Positions 32,310-41,283 are shown, counted from the stretch's first letter. The stretch: DNA of 64,000 nt from CADEDH01 sp963732695 (GCA_963732695.1 CAVTAP010000007.1:62001-126000), one strand, 5' to 3'. Program-made: numbers and translations. The notes: generated by a model not told the origin, from the letters alone.

Positions 32310-32720
32310 GGCTTGCGCCGATTCGTCTACCCGAGCACACGGCCCTGATGAACGACATGAAGTACATCATCGAAGCCGACCGTCTCGGCTTCAAGTACGG
32401 CCTGATAGCGGAGCATCATTTCCTGCACGAGTACTCCCACACCTCGGCCCCGGAGGTGGAGCTCGCCTACCTGCCGGTTCGAGTTCGGTACCGGCCGGGG
32501 CGCCGGGAGCTACGAGATCCTCGGCTTCCTTCCCGGTATCGAAGACATGAACGTCACCAAGGCCATCTGGGACGATGTGATCGACGAGATCCCGAATATG
32601 TGGATGAACGAGGTGTATCCCGGCTACGAGTCCGAGCACTGGTCGATCCCGGCCCGCCCGGTCAATCCCACGCCGTGGCGACATAGCCATCCCGCCCTGA
32701 TACGCCGCGGCGGCGATGGT
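32310..32720 (+). pseudogene. Decayed luciferase-like (LLM) monooxygenase
   Basis: Fragments of one LLM-family flavin enzyme in two frames. The first (MNDMKYIIEADRLGFKYGLIAEHHFLHEYSH, then PEVELAYL) matches the start of the barrel. After a gap the sequence resumes in another frame with RFEFGTGRGAGSYEILGF, then DMNVTKAIWDDVIDEIPNMW and YESEHWSIPARPVNP. About 100 bp are missing between the two, with a frame change, and the C-terminal half is absent. The gene is non-functional. It follows the ars genes. Confidence 0.75.
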
Positions 32721-32853
32721 CCAGCTGGTGGGGTTGGCCGCAGGTCATGCCCCGCCTGACCCCGGAGCCCCGTTCGCCCGGTCCACCGCATAGGCCGGAT
32801 CGTTCCGGAGCGCCTCCGGGAACCGGGGCCCTGCTACGTTCGTCCAAACGGCC

Positions 32854-34170
32854 ATGCGAACCTCCGTTGCCCGCTGGGCCGCCGCTCTGTGCGCCGCCTC
32901 CGCCCTCGTGGCCGCCTGCGGCCCGGGAGACGGCGGCGACGGCGTCGCTGCCTCCGACCAGGAGGGTGTCTCGGCCGTGGCCGTGGCCGTCCGCCAGGGC
33001 CCCACGGCCGACCCCACCGTGGCCGGGCGGGCCGTCACCACCTTCGGGGCCGAGCTGTTCGCCGCCGTGCGGGCCGGGGGAGACCCCGACGCCAACCTCA
33101 CGATCTCGCCCGCCTCGGTGGCGGTGGCCCTGGCCATGCTCGAGCCGGGCGCCACCGGCGAGGCCGCCACCCAGCTCCGCCAACTGCTGGCCATCGACGA
33201 CCCCGCCGCCTACCACACATCGATGAACGCCCTCGAACAGGATCTGGAAGCCCGCACCCCCGACCCCGTCACCAGCGACCTCGGCGATCAGAAGCAGGAC
33301 CCGGGCGAGGTGACGATCCGGCTGGCCAACGCCGCCTACCTCCAGCAGGGCTACCCCTTCCAGCCCGCCTACCTGGAGACGATCGGGGCCAACTACGGCC
33401 CGGCACTGAACGAGGTCGACTTCCGACCCGACCCCGACGCCGTGGCCCACGCCATCAACGCCTTCGTGGCCGACGCCACCAACGACCGCATCCCCCAGCT
33501 CGTCGCCGATGGTGTGATCACCCCCGACACGGTGCTGGCCCTGGTCAACGCCCTCTACCTCAAGGCCTCGTGGCTGGAGCCGTTCGAGACCACCGCCACC
33601 GCCGACGAGCCCTTCACCCGGGGCGACGGCACCACGGTGACCGCACCGATGATGCATGGCGCCAGCGGCGCCTCATCGCAGGGAGACGGGTGGCGGGGGG
33701 CCGAGAAGCCCTACGTGGGCGGCCTCGCCGTGCAACTCATCCTTCCCGACGAGGGGCGCTTCGACGAGGTTGCGGCCAACCTGGCCCCGGTCATCGCCGA
33801 CTTCGACGCCAACCGCACGGGCGGCGCCGACCTGGTGGTCCCCCGGTTCGAGGTACGGGCCAACCGGGAGCTCGACCCCGCGCTCCGGTCGCTCGGCCTC
33901 ACCGCCCCCTACGGCCCCGGCCACCTCCTCGGCGTCGCCGACGACGAGCAGCTCGTGCTCAGCAAGGTCGTTCACGAGACCTGGGTGGCCGTGGACGAGG
34001 AGGGCACCGAGGCGGCGGCGGCCACGGTCGTTCTGATGGGCGTTGTCTCGGCCCCCGCCGAGCCGCCCCAACCGCTGATCCTCGACCGCCCCTTCCTCTA
34101 CCGCATCTACGACCAGCGCTCAGGCGCCACCCTGTTCCTGGGCCAGGTCACCGACCCCACCGCCGGCTGA
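32854..34170 (+). CDS. Serpin lipoprotein
   Basis: A 438-residue serine protease inhibitor. A signal peptide with lipobox LVAAC puts lipidated Cys22 outside the membrane. The serpin fold follows, with NLTISPASVAVALAMLEPGATGEAATQL, VNALYLKASWLEPF and the C-terminal RPFLYRIYDQRSGATLFLGQVTDP. The hinge at 382-391 is EEGTEAAAAT, matching the consensus of inhibitory serpins (small residues at P12-P9), so it can probably insert its loop and trap proteases. Counting from Gly384 as P15, P1 is about Val398 and P1' Ser399, suggesting elastase- or subtilisin-like targets; this is inference. The RCL and lipid anchor point to defence against external proteases or control of its own S8 peptidases. Confidence 0.92.
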   Translation: MRTSVARWAAALCAASALVAACGPGDGGDGVAASDQEGVSAVAVAVRQGPTADPTVAGRAVTTFGAELFAAVRAGGDPDANLTISPASVAVALAMLEPGATGEAATQLRQLLAIDDPAAYHTSMNALEQDLEARTPDPVTSDLGDQKQDPGEVTIRLANAAYLQQGYPFQPAYLETIGANYGPALNEVDFRPDPDAVAHAINAFVADATNDRIPQLVADGVITPDTVLALVNALYLKASWLEPFETTATADEPFTRGDGTTVTAPMMHGASGASSQGDGWRGAEKPYVGGLAVQLILPDEGRFDEVAANLAPVIADFDANRTGGADLVVPRFEVRANRELDPALRSLGLTAPYGPGHLLGVADDEQLVLSKVVHETWVAVDEEGTEAAAATVVLMGVVSAPAEPPQPLILDRPFLYRIYDQRSGATLFLGQVTDPTAG

Positions 34171-34201
34171 GCACGGGGCAGGCCCGGCATGAAGGGCAGC
34201 C

Positions 34202-34978
34202 CTAACCCCGCCGGTGTCGGCGGCGGACCGGGGGCAGCTCGGTGTCGTCCGATCCCAGGATCGACGGGGGCCGACGCTCGCCGGTGCGTCGCCGCACCGG
34301 CTGGCGCACGATCGTGCGCAGCTCGTCGGGCCTCGTGGTCCGGGGATCGGTGAGGTAGATCTCCTGGTAGATACCGGTGCCCTCGAGGCTCTGGTCGGCG
34401 GCGGCGGCCCGCACCCGCTCCAGCGTCGACCCGATCGTGTCGTACGACCCAAGGTGCAGCGCCTGCACCACCAACCCGTGCCCCAACAGCCGCACCGCCA
34501 CCCGGCACTGCTCCTCGTTGCGATGCTGGCGGAGCAGGGACCGGCCCAGTGCCTCGTCGTCGGTGTCGTCGGGGAGGCAGATCCCCGCCGTCCAGTTCCA
34601 GACCCCGGCCAGGCTGGGATCGAACTCGGTGTGGTCGGCGTGATGCCAGAAGCCCTCCAGGGGCAGGTCGGCGTAGCTGAACCGTTTCCACGGGCATGCC
34701 GTGGCCACCACGGCTTCGGCTGCCGATCGCAGCTCCTCCAGGTCGGACAGTACGTCTCCGTTGACGTCTATGGCCAGGTACCTCCGCCGCGGTATGCGCA
34801 CCACGGTCGGGCTGGTCGATGCGGCGTAATCTGCTCGATCCAATGTTCGGTTCGACTGGTCGATCACTGGGCCTCCTCGGCGTAAAGGGCTGGTGATCGC
34901 TCCGCTTGAATGCGCGCTCAAGGACAGACCAGTAGGAGGCGTATCGATTGACATCAGGAACGAGGTTCGTTCTGTCAT
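34202..34978 (-). CDS. GyrI-like small-molecule-binding domain protein
   Basis: About 258 residues. The N-terminal ~60 are polar and probably disordered. From TVVRIPRRRYLAIDVNGDV onward the GyrI-like (SOUL/BRE-type) domain is visible: WKRFSYADLPLEGFWHH, RVAVRLLGHGLVVQALHLGSYDTIGSTLERV, GIYQEIYLTDPRTTRPDELRTIVRQPV. That last segment is typical of stand-alone GyrI-like proteins. They bind hydrophobic ligands, and some hydrolyse cyclopropanoids; no function can be specified. No DNA-binding domain is present. ATG at 34978; ATG at 34954 or later starts are possible. It converges on the serpin gene with a 31-bp gap. Confidence 0.8.
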   Translation of the reverse strand: MTERTSFLMSIDTPPTGLSLSAHSSGAITSPLRRGGPVIDQSNRTLDRADYAASTSPTVVRIPRRRYLAIDVNGDVLSDLEELRSAAEAVVATACPWKRFSYADLPLEGFWHHADHTEFDPSLAGVWNWTAGICLPDDTDDEALGRSLLRQHRNEEQCRVAVRLLGHGLVVQALHLGSYDTIGSTLERVRAAAADQSLEGTGIYQEIYLTDPRTTRPDELRTIVRQPVRRRTGERRPPSILGSDDTELPPVRRRHRRG

Positions 34979-35196
34979 GAATTACGACAGTCTTGAACCA
35001 GGCTGATCTTGAACGGCGGCAGGGCGAGGCTTGGCGTCGCCCTGGGTTGTGAGAGGTTGACGGTATCACGTTGCGACCGCATGTCGCTTGTGTTCAATCC
35101 TCAATGATCCATGACCTGGGGCACAGCCAAACATTGCAGCAGGTCGGCGGCGTGGGAGCACCCGTCGGGGCAGTTCTTCGAGCGAGGAGTAAGCCC

Positions 35197-35421
35197 ATGA
35201 AGGTATGGATCGACGGGCACCTGTGTACGGGTGTGGCGCTGTGTGAGAAGTCCTGCCCCGAGGTGTTCGTGATGGCGGACGACGGCATCGCCCACGTGGT
35301 GGGCCTCGACAGCCGGCCGGCGCCGAGCGGCGTGGCCGTCGAGTTCCCCGAGGAACTGCTGGAAGACGTGCTCGAGGCGGCCGAGGGCTGCCCCGAGGAG
35401 TGCATCTTCATCGAGCCCTGA
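35197..35421 (+). CDS. Ferredoxin, 3Fe-4S type
   Basis: A 74-residue electron-transfer protein. MKVWIDGHLCTGVALCEKSCPEVFVMADDG carries Cys10 and Cys16 of a CxxxxxC cluster motif with Val13 in the position that is Cys in 4Fe-4S forms, and EGCPEEC near the end supplies the last ligand. This is the pattern of the small [3Fe-4S] ferredoxins that serve cytochromes P450 in actinobacteria. Two additional cysteines, Cys20 and the last Cys of CPEEC, are unusual and could allow a different cluster. No P450 gene is nearby. ATG at 35197 follows GGAG eight to ten bases upstream; longer in-frame starts are rejected by family length. Confidence 0.88.
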   Translation: MKVWIDGHLCTGVALCEKSCPEVFVMADDGIAHVVGLDSRPAPSGVAVEFPEELLEDVLEAAEGCPEECIFIEP

Positions 35422-35459
35422 GTCCTGGCTACGCCCGCCGGCGGGCCCCCCTTGGTCGA

Positions 35460-37076
35460 TCAGGCCGGCGGGGGCCCGTACTCGGGGGTGGCCGGCGTGT
35501 GCTCGTCGAGCGGGTAGATCGGTCGGCGGACGTTCTCGAACCGGAACAGCGAGTTGTCGCTGCTGGTGACCCCCACCCCGTCGCACGGCATGTCCCGGGC
35601 CGAGATACCGGCGAACCCGGCCCGGTAGTGGATGCGGGACTTGAGGATCAGGAACCGCATGGCTGTCGGCTCGATGCCCACCGACCGGAAGCACCCGGGG
35701 TCCGACGGCTCCACGTTGCGGGAGCACACGACGATCTTCACCGACCCGGCCCGAAGCTCGCCGGAGGCGAGCGTGTACGCCGTAGGCGTACTCGAGGAAC
35801 CCGAAGGGTTCCCCTCCAGCGCCCCCACCTCGAGCACGGCGGTGGGGCCCATGTCGATCAGGGTGCCCCGGCCCATGGCCACGGTCACCGGAAACACGCC
35901 GTCGGTGAGGGCCCGCACCCGGCCGGTCACCACCAGCGGCTCGCCCCGGCGCCCGATGGCCGGCATGTCCATCTTGCCCCCGAGGGCCAGCGTCACCTCG
36001 GCCCCCACGCCGGCCGCCGTCATCTCGGCCACCGCCCCGGGGTCGCAGATGGCGAACATGGCCACGTCGGCCAGGCCCTGGGCCAGCACCTCGGCCAGCA
36101 CGGCCGTGGTGTCCTGGGTGCCGCCGGAGGCGGTGTTGTCGGCGTGGTCGAGGAGGATCACGGGCCCGTCGAGCCGGTCGGCGCCCCCGTTGAGGGCCTT
36201 GGCCTCGGCGATCGTCTCGGCCAGCGGCCGGCTCTGGAACACGAACTCGGCCCGCTCGGCCCAGGCCGCATCCAGCAGCTCGTCGCGGGCCGCTTCGGCC
36301 CGGGCCCGGTCGCCGTCGGCCACGGTCACCACCGACAGCCCGGCGTGCCAGATGTCGGCCATGGGGAAGCCACCGAACACCGAGGCCGCCAGCAGTCCCG
36401 ACGCCTCGTGGCGTCGGGCCATCTCGAGCAACGGCCCCATGGGCTCGTCGACGTGGCCCATCCGCAAGGTCTGGGCCAGGATCGGCCGGCTGCCCCACAC
36501 CATCACCGGGTTCACGTCGCCGTCGAGGGCCGCCACCAGCAGTCGTCCGGCGTGGCGCCCCGCCTCGTACATGTCGAGGTGGGGGTAGGTCTTGTAGCCG
36601 ACGGCCACCGTGCAGTTGGCGATCATGGCCTCGGTGACGTTGGCGTGCAGGTCGAGGCTGACGGCGATGGGCAGACCGGGGGCGATCGACCGGATCCGGG
36701 CCAACAGCGTGCCCTCGCCGTCGTCGGTGGTCTCGGCCACCATCGCCCCGTGCAGGTCGAGGAAGCAGGCGTCGCACCCGGCGGCCACCGCCTCGCAGAT
36801 GGCATCGGTCATGGAGGCGTAGGCGGAGGCTTCCACCTTCCCGCTCGGCGCGGCGTTGCCCGCCACGGGGGTGACGATCTCCATGCCGGTCTCGTCGGCC
36901 ACGTCGAGGAAGGCGCCGATCCCGGTGCCCGTGCCGGAGAACCGGCGGTACACCTCGGCCCCCGTCGGCAGCTCGCCCCCGCCCCGGGCGAACCGGGCCA
37001 ATGGCGTGGGCACGGGTGAGAATGTGTTCGTCTCGTGCTCCATCATGGCCACCACCACCCGGCGGGCCGCCGTCAT
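35460..37076 (-). CDS. M81 family metallopeptidase, MlrC-like
   Basis: A 538-residue protein of the MlrC family (DUF1485 plus MlrC C-terminal domain), the last enzyme type of the microcystin-degradation pathway but much more widespread. Visible blocks: MMEHETNTFSPVPTPLARF at the start, ACFLDLHGAMVAETTDDGEG with probable zinc ligands, VSLDLHANVTEAM, VGYKTYPHLDMYEAG, VFGGFPMADI and VILLDHADNTASGGTQDTTAVL. It may hydrolyse small peptides or related amides. The ATG at 37076 overlaps the HxlR stop by 4 bp (ATGA), which fixes the start and couples regulator and enzyme. Confidence 0.88.
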   Translation of the reverse strand: MTAARRVVVAMMEHETNTFSPVPTPLARFARGGGELPTGAEVYRRFSGTGTGIGAFLDVADETGMEIVTPVAGNAAPSGKVEASAYASMTDAICEAVAAGCDACFLDLHGAMVAETTDDGEGTLLARIRSIAPGLPIAVSLDLHANVTEAMIANCTVAVGYKTYPHLDMYEAGRHAGRLLVAALDGDVNPVMVWGSRPILAQTLRMGHVDEPMGPLLEMARRHEASGLLAASVFGGFPMADIWHAGLSVVTVADGDRARAEAARDELLDAAWAERAEFVFQSRPLAETIAEAKALNGGADRLDGPVILLDHADNTASGGTQDTTAVLAEVLAQGLADVAMFAICDPGAVAEMTAAGVGAEVTLALGGKMDMPAIGRRGEPLVVTGRVRALTDGVFPVTVAMGRGTLIDMGPTAVLEVGALEGNPSGSSSTPTAYTLASGELRAGSVKIVVCSRNVEPSDPGCFRSVGIEPTAMRFLILKSRIHYRAGFAGISARDMPCDGVGVTSSDNSLFRFENVRRPIYPLDEHTPATPEYGPPPA

Positions 37077-37588
37077 CGCCGGGCCGCCTTCCCCGTCTCG
37101 GCCGCTGCGGCCTCGGCGCCGGTGGGTGGGGTGTACTCGGGATGCCCGGGGCCCCGGCGGGGGTGCATCCGGCGCACGTCGATCGCCTCGCCGCACTCGC
37201 TGCACACCACCTCGGCGTGCATGTCGTGGTCGCACACAGTGTGGTGGAACACCAGCGGCGTGCCCTCGGGCCCGGTCAACCACTTGTCGCCCCAGGCGGC
37301 CATGGCGGCCAGGACGGGAAACACGTCGCGCCCCTTCTCGGTGAGCCGGTACTCGTGGCGCAGGGGCCGCTCCTGGTAGGGCACCTTGGCCAGCATTCCC
37401 TCGTCCACCAGCCGGGTGAGGTGGGTGGTGAGGATGTTGCGCCCGATGCCGAGGGCGGTCTGGAACTCCTCGAACCGCCGGTTGCCCAGGCAGGCCTGGC
37501 GGATGATCAGCAGGGTCCAGCCGTCGCCCAGCACGTCGGCGCTGCGGGCGATGGTGCAGGGCCAACCGGATGTGTCGGTGCGGCTCAT
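37073..37588 (-). CDS. HxlR family transcriptional regulator
   Basis: A 171-residue winged-helix regulator. CTIARSADVLGDGWTLLIIRQACLGNRRFEEFQTALGIGRNILTTHLTRLVDEGML and RHEYRLTEKGRDVFPVL are standard for HxlR. A C-terminal extension (VCDHDMHAEVVCSECGEAI) has three or four Cys and His residues resembling a zinc ribbon, longer than in minimal HxlR proteins. The ATG at 37588 follows TATGAT by six bases, so the mRNA is probably leaderless. It is translationally coupled to the MlrC-like gene and diverges from the MFS gene, which suggests that it controls both. Confidence 0.9.
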   Translation of the reverse strand: MSRTDTSGWPCTIARSADVLGDGWTLLIIRQACLGNRRFEEFQTALGIGRNILTTHLTRLVDEGMLAKVPYQERPLRHEYRLTEKGRDVFPVLAAMAAWGDKWLTGPEGTPLVFHHTVCDHDMHAEVVCSECGEAIDVRRMHPRRGPGHPEYTPPTGAEAAAAETGKAARR

Positions 37589-37594
37589 GTCACC

Positions 37595-37667
37595 ATCATA
37601 GTGGGTTGGCCTAGTGGGTTGCTTCACGGAACTACTAGCCAGTAGGGTCAGTTCTATGACAGAACTA
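37595..37667. promoter_or_regulatory. Divergent HxlR/MFS promoter and operator region
   Basis: The HxlR -10 is TATGAT (37595-37600, minus strand) and the MFS -10 is TAGGGT (37643-37648), each six or seven bases from its start codon. Between them TAGTGGGTTG occurs twice (37599-37608, 37612-37621), and inverted repeats CTACT-AGCC-AGTAG (37632-37645) and AGTTCT-ATGAC-AGAACT (37651-37667) overlap the MFS promoter and start. These are good candidates for HxlR binding. Confidence 0.55.
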
Positions 37668-39083
37668 ACCGGGGCCGAGCGGCCCGGCAGCCCCTGGCCG
37701 ACGTTCGCCGTGTGCGCCATCGCGGCGTACATCGCCACGCTCGACATGTCGATCGTCAACGTGGCCTTCGCCGAGATCGCCCGGTCCTTCCCCGGCTCCA
37801 CCCGGGGCACGATCTCCTGGGTCGTCACCGCCTACTCGATCCTGTTCGGCTCCCTGCTGGTGGTCTCGGGCCGCCTGGCCGACCGGGTGGGCCGCCGCCG
37901 CCTCCTGCTGATCGGCACCGCACTGTTCCTCGTCGGCTCGCTGGCCTGCGCCGTCTCGCCCGGTCTGGGCTTCCTGGTGGCCGGTCGGGCCGTGCAGGGG
38001 GTGGGCGGCGCCCTGCTCGTGCCCGCCTCCCTCGGCCTCCTGCTGGCCGCCTTCCCCGACAGCCGCCGCAGCCAGGCCGTCGCCTGGAACGGGGCCGTGG
38101 GTGCCCTCGGCGTCGCCTCCGGCCCCACCCTCGGCGCCCTGTGCGTGGCCGCCTTCGGCTGGCGCTCCGCCTTCTGGATCAACGTGCCGATCTGCCTCCT
38201 GGTGGCCGTGATGGCCTGGCGGGTGGTGCCGGAATCGCCCCGCAGCACCGGCCCCCGGCCCGACGTGGCCGCCTCGGTGGTGCTCACGGTCTCCGTCGCC
38301 TCGCTGGTGTGGGCCATCTCCCGGGCCGAGACGCTCGGATGGTCCGACCAGACCGTGCTCGGGCTCCTGGCCCTCGCGGTGGCCCTGGGCGCCGTGGTGG
38401 TGCAGCGCTCCCGCCGCCACCCCCGGCCGCTGCTGCCGCCGTCGCTGTTCACCCGGCGCACGGCCACTGCGGCCAACGTGGCCACCGTGGTCTTCGGCAT
38501 CGCCTTCTCGGCCAACCTGTTGAACAACGTGCTGTTCCTGCGCACCGTGTGGCGGTACGGCGTGGTGCGGGCCGGGTTGTTCTCGGTGCTGGCCCCCGTG
38601 GTGGTCGCCGTCACCTCGATGGTGGCCGGCCGCCTGATGCGCCGGGTCGGCTTCCGGCCCCTCCTGGTGGCCGGCCCCCTGGGCATGGCCGCCGTGGCCG
38701 TGGGCCAGGCCCGGCTCCTGACCGACTCCCCGGCCCCGGTCACCCGCTGGCTGCCGCTGATGTTCCTCCTCGGCGTGGGCATCGGCCTCACCTTCCCGGT
38801 GCTGGCGGCGGCCAGCGTCCACGGCCTCCCCCCGGAGCACTTCGCCCTCGGCGGAGCGGTGAACAACACCGCCCGCCAGGTGGGTGCGGCGGTGGGCGTG
38901 GCGCTCGTGGTCACGATCCAGGGCACGGCCGACGGTATCGCCGGGTTCCGGGCCGGGTGGCTGTTCGTGGCCGCCTGCTGCACGGTGGCGGCCGCCGTGT
39001 CGCTGGCCCAGCCCCGGCCCGTAGCGGCGCCGAATCCGCAGGTGGAAGCGGTGCCGGCGGCCAGCACCCGGTCGGCGGTCTGA
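37656..39083 (+). CDS. MFS drug transporter, DHA2 (14-TM) family
   Basis: A 475-residue permease of the EmrB/QacA type. Helix 1 carries AAYIATLDMSIVNVAFAEI, the DHA2 motif D1 region; loop 2-3 has GRLADRVGRRRLLL; helix 5 has GPTLGALCVAAFGWRSAFWINVPI, the motif C region. Fourteen helices fit the length. It probably exports drugs or metabolites with the proton gradient. ATG at 37656 comes seven bases after TAGGGT, so it is probably leaderless. Divergent from the HxlR regulator, a common arrangement for inducible efflux pumps. Confidence 0.92.
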   Translation: MTELTGAERPGSPWPTFAVCAIAAYIATLDMSIVNVAFAEIARSFPGSTRGTISWVVTAYSILFGSLLVVSGRLADRVGRRRLLLIGTALFLVGSLACAVSPGLGFLVAGRAVQGVGGALLVPASLGLLLAAFPDSRRSQAVAWNGAVGALGVASGPTLGALCVAAFGWRSAFWINVPICLLVAVMAWRVVPESPRSTGPRPDVAASVVLTVSVASLVWAISRAETLGWSDQTVLGLLALAVALGAVVVQRSRRHPRPLLPPSLFTRRTATAANVATVVFGIAFSANLLNNVLFLRTVWRYGVVRAGLFSVLAPVVVAVTSMVAGRLMRRVGFRPLLVAGPLGMAAVAVGQARLLTDSPAPVTRWLPLMFLLGVGIGLTFPVLAAASVHGLPPEHFALGGAVNNTARQVGAAVGVALVVTIQGTADGIAGFRAGWLFVAACCTVAAAVSLAQPRPVAAPNPQVEAVPAASTRSAV

Positions 39084-39171
39084 CGCTCGACGGTTGAGCG
39101 CATCGGGCGCCCCGTCCGCCCCGCTGGTTGCTACCGTCCCGGAAGATTCGCGATCCGGAGCGGGGGGCAGG

Positions 39172-40101
39172 ATGACCGGGGTGCCAGGGACGGCCGAAAG
39201 CACGGGGAGGGACGCCATCGACTGGCTCCGGCGCGTCGGGATGGTGGCCAACGCCCTCACCGGCGACATGGCCGCCCAGGAGGTGGTGGAGATCGTCCTC
39301 CACCAGGGCATGGCCGGGATGGGTGCCTCGGGGGCCACCGTGGTCTTCCGCTACGGCGACCAGCTCGTGCCGGTGGCCGCCACCGGCTCCACCGCCGAGA
39401 CGCTCAACCGCGCCGCACCCCTCACCATCGACCGCCAACTTCCCATGTGCCACGCCCTCGTCCACGGGGAACCGGTGTGGGTCACCAGCCGCGACGATGG
39501 CCTGGCCCGGTTCGCCAACCTCCGCAACGCCCATCCCGCCTCGCAGGGATGGGCCGCGGCACCGCTGATGGCGGCCGGCCGCCCCTTCGGGGCCTTCTCG
39601 CTCGTGTTCGACACGCCACCGACGCTCGGCCCGGTGGAGCGCCAGTTCGTGACCACCCTCACCGGCCTGGCCGCCCTGGCCCTCAGCCCGCTGGTCCTCC
39701 GCCACGGACCTGACGGCGTCGATCGTCACCAGGTGGGTCACGAGCTGGTGGAGGCCATGATCTCGGCCCCGCCCGACGGCGTGATGGCGGTGAACGCCGC
39801 CGGTGTGATCGTGCGGGCCAGCCGCCAGCTGTGCGCCATGTTCGGCTACGAGCCAACGGCCCTGGAGGGCCAGCCCGTGGAGGTGCTGCTGCCCGAGGCG
39901 TCGCGGTTCCACCATCGGCGCGATCTGGAGCGGTACCTGTTGGAGCCGGGGCCGCGGCCGCTGGGGTCGGGCATGGCCATCAACGGGCGCCGGGCCGACG
40001 GCCGTGAGTTCCCGGTGGACGTGTCTCTCAGCCCCTGCGCCACGGCCAGCGGCCTCTACGTGATCGCCGTGGTCCACGACGCCACCGGGCAACCGGCCTG
40101 A
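39172..40101 (+). CDS. GAF-PAS sensor protein without output domain
   Basis: About 309 residues. A GAF domain spans roughly 20-175 (WLRRVGMVANALTGDMAAQEVVEIVLHQG, PLMAAGRPFGAFSLVFDTPPTLGPVERQFVTTLTGLAALAL), and a PAS domain roughly 190-300 (MISAPPDGVMAVNAAGVIVRASRQLCAMFGYEPTALEGQPVEVLLPE, GRRADGREFPVDVSLSP). No kinase, cyclase or DNA-binding domain follows, so it is an orphan sensor or a partner of another protein. ATG at 39172 is preceded by GGAGCGGGGGGCAGG; an upstream ATG at 39094 gives a non-conserved extension. Confidence 0.85.
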   Translation: MTGVPGTAESTGRDAIDWLRRVGMVANALTGDMAAQEVVEIVLHQGMAGMGASGATVVFRYGDQLVPVAATGSTAETLNRAAPLTIDRQLPMCHALVHGEPVWVTSRDDGLARFANLRNAHPASQGWAAAPLMAAGRPFGAFSLVFDTPPTLGPVERQFVTTLTGLAALALSPLVLRHGPDGVDRHQVGHELVEAMISAPPDGVMAVNAAGVIVRASRQLCAMFGYEPTALEGQPVEVLLPEASRFHHRRDLERYLLEPGPRPLGSGMAINGRRADGREFPVDVSLSPCATASGLYVIAVVHDATGQPA

Positions 40102-40158
40102 GCGGCGGACGGTGGCATTTCGTTCGAAAGCCAAAGATCGCGTACCGTTGACCTTCTG

Positions 40159-41283
40159 ATGAGGACGACGACGACGACGACCGTACGCGAGGAGCGGCTC
40201 CCACCCGAGGGGGCGCCCAAAGAGGTGGCCCCCGGCGTGGTGCGGATGCAGCTGCCGATGAACATGCCCGGCCTGGGCCACGTGAACTGCTACGCCATCG
40301 AGGACTCGAAGGGCGTGGCCCTGATCGATCCCGGTGTGCCGAGCGCGTCGTCGTGGCGGGCGCTCAACAAGCGCCTGGGCGAGGCCGGGCTACCCATCGA
40401 GCGGGTGCACACGGTGCTGGTCACCCACTCCCACCCCGACCACTACGGCGCAGCCCAGCGCCTGCGCCGGCTCACCGGGGCCGAGATCGTCACCCACGAG
40501 AACTTCAAGACCTACTGGGACCCCCACGAGGAGGACGACTTCGTCCGCGAGGTGGCCGTCCCCGGAGACTACGAGGCCCAGCTCAGCGCCATCGAGAAGG
40601 CGCTGATGAAGATGGCCGGCCGAGAGAAGAACTCGCCGTTCGACCGGCCGGTGCCGTGGGGCGGCCCGCCGCCCGACAACCAGTGGAAGGAGCGCTTCAA
40701 GTGGCGGATCCTGCCCCTGCTCCTGTCCAGGGTGTGGCAGCCGCCCAAGCCGTCGCGCCGGGTGGTCGACGGCAACGTGATCATGCTGGCCGACCGTGAA
40801 TGGCACGCCGTATTCACCCCGGGCCACACCAACGACCATCTCTGCCTGCTCGACCCCACCGAGGGGATCTTCGTGTCGGGCGACCATCTGCTGCCCACGA
40901 TCACACCCCACATCTCGGGGCTCACCACCCAGCGTCAGCCGCTCAGCGACTTCTTCGGGTCGCTGGAGCGGATGCACAGCTTCGACGGGGTGAAGATGGT
41001 GCTGCCGGCCCACGGCTTCGAGTTCCACGACCTCCCCGGCCGGTCCACCGAGATCGTCGAGCACCACCACGGGCGGTTGGCCACACTCACCAAGGCGGCG
41101 GCTGACGCCCCCGAGAACGAGCTCACCGTCCCCCAATACTCCCAGCACCTCTTCCGGCCCCACGCCTGGGGGGTGATGGCCGACTCCGAGACGTTCGCCC
41201 ATCTCGAGTACCTGCGCCAGACCGGACGGGCCACCGCCCGCCCCGTGGACGGCGAGCTCCGCTACCGCATCATCGCCGACTGA
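40159..41283 (+). CDS. Metallo-beta-lactamase-fold hydrolase
   Basis: A 374-residue MBL-fold enzyme. Metal ligands: THSHPDHYGA (about 94-103), FTPGHTNDH (about 216-224), SGDHLLP (about 240) and the distal LPAHG (about 285). A C-terminal helical domain (HHHGRLATLTKAA, TVPQYSQHLF) resembles the LACTB2-like and related hydrolases that act on thioesters or phosphate esters; the substrate is unknown. An extra loop between the first His motif and the second (about 115-205) is longer than usual. ATG at 40159 with TACCGT ten bases upstream. Confidence 0.88.
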   Translation: MRTTTTTTVREERLPPEGAPKEVAPGVVRMQLPMNMPGLGHVNCYAIEDSKGVALIDPGVPSASSWRALNKRLGEAGLPIERVHTVLVTHSHPDHYGAAQRLRRLTGAEIVTHENFKTYWDPHEEDDFVREVAVPGDYEAQLSAIEKALMKMAGREKNSPFDRPVPWGGPPPDNQWKERFKWRILPLLLSRVWQPPKPSRRVVDGNVIMLADREWHAVFTPGHTNDHLCLLDPTEGIFVSGDHLLPTITPHISGLTTQRQPLSDFFGSLERMHSFDGVKMVLPAHGFEFHDLPGRSTEIVEHHHGRLATLTKAAADAPENELTVPQYSQHLFRPHAWGVMADSETFAHLEYLRQTGRATARPVDGELRYRIIAD

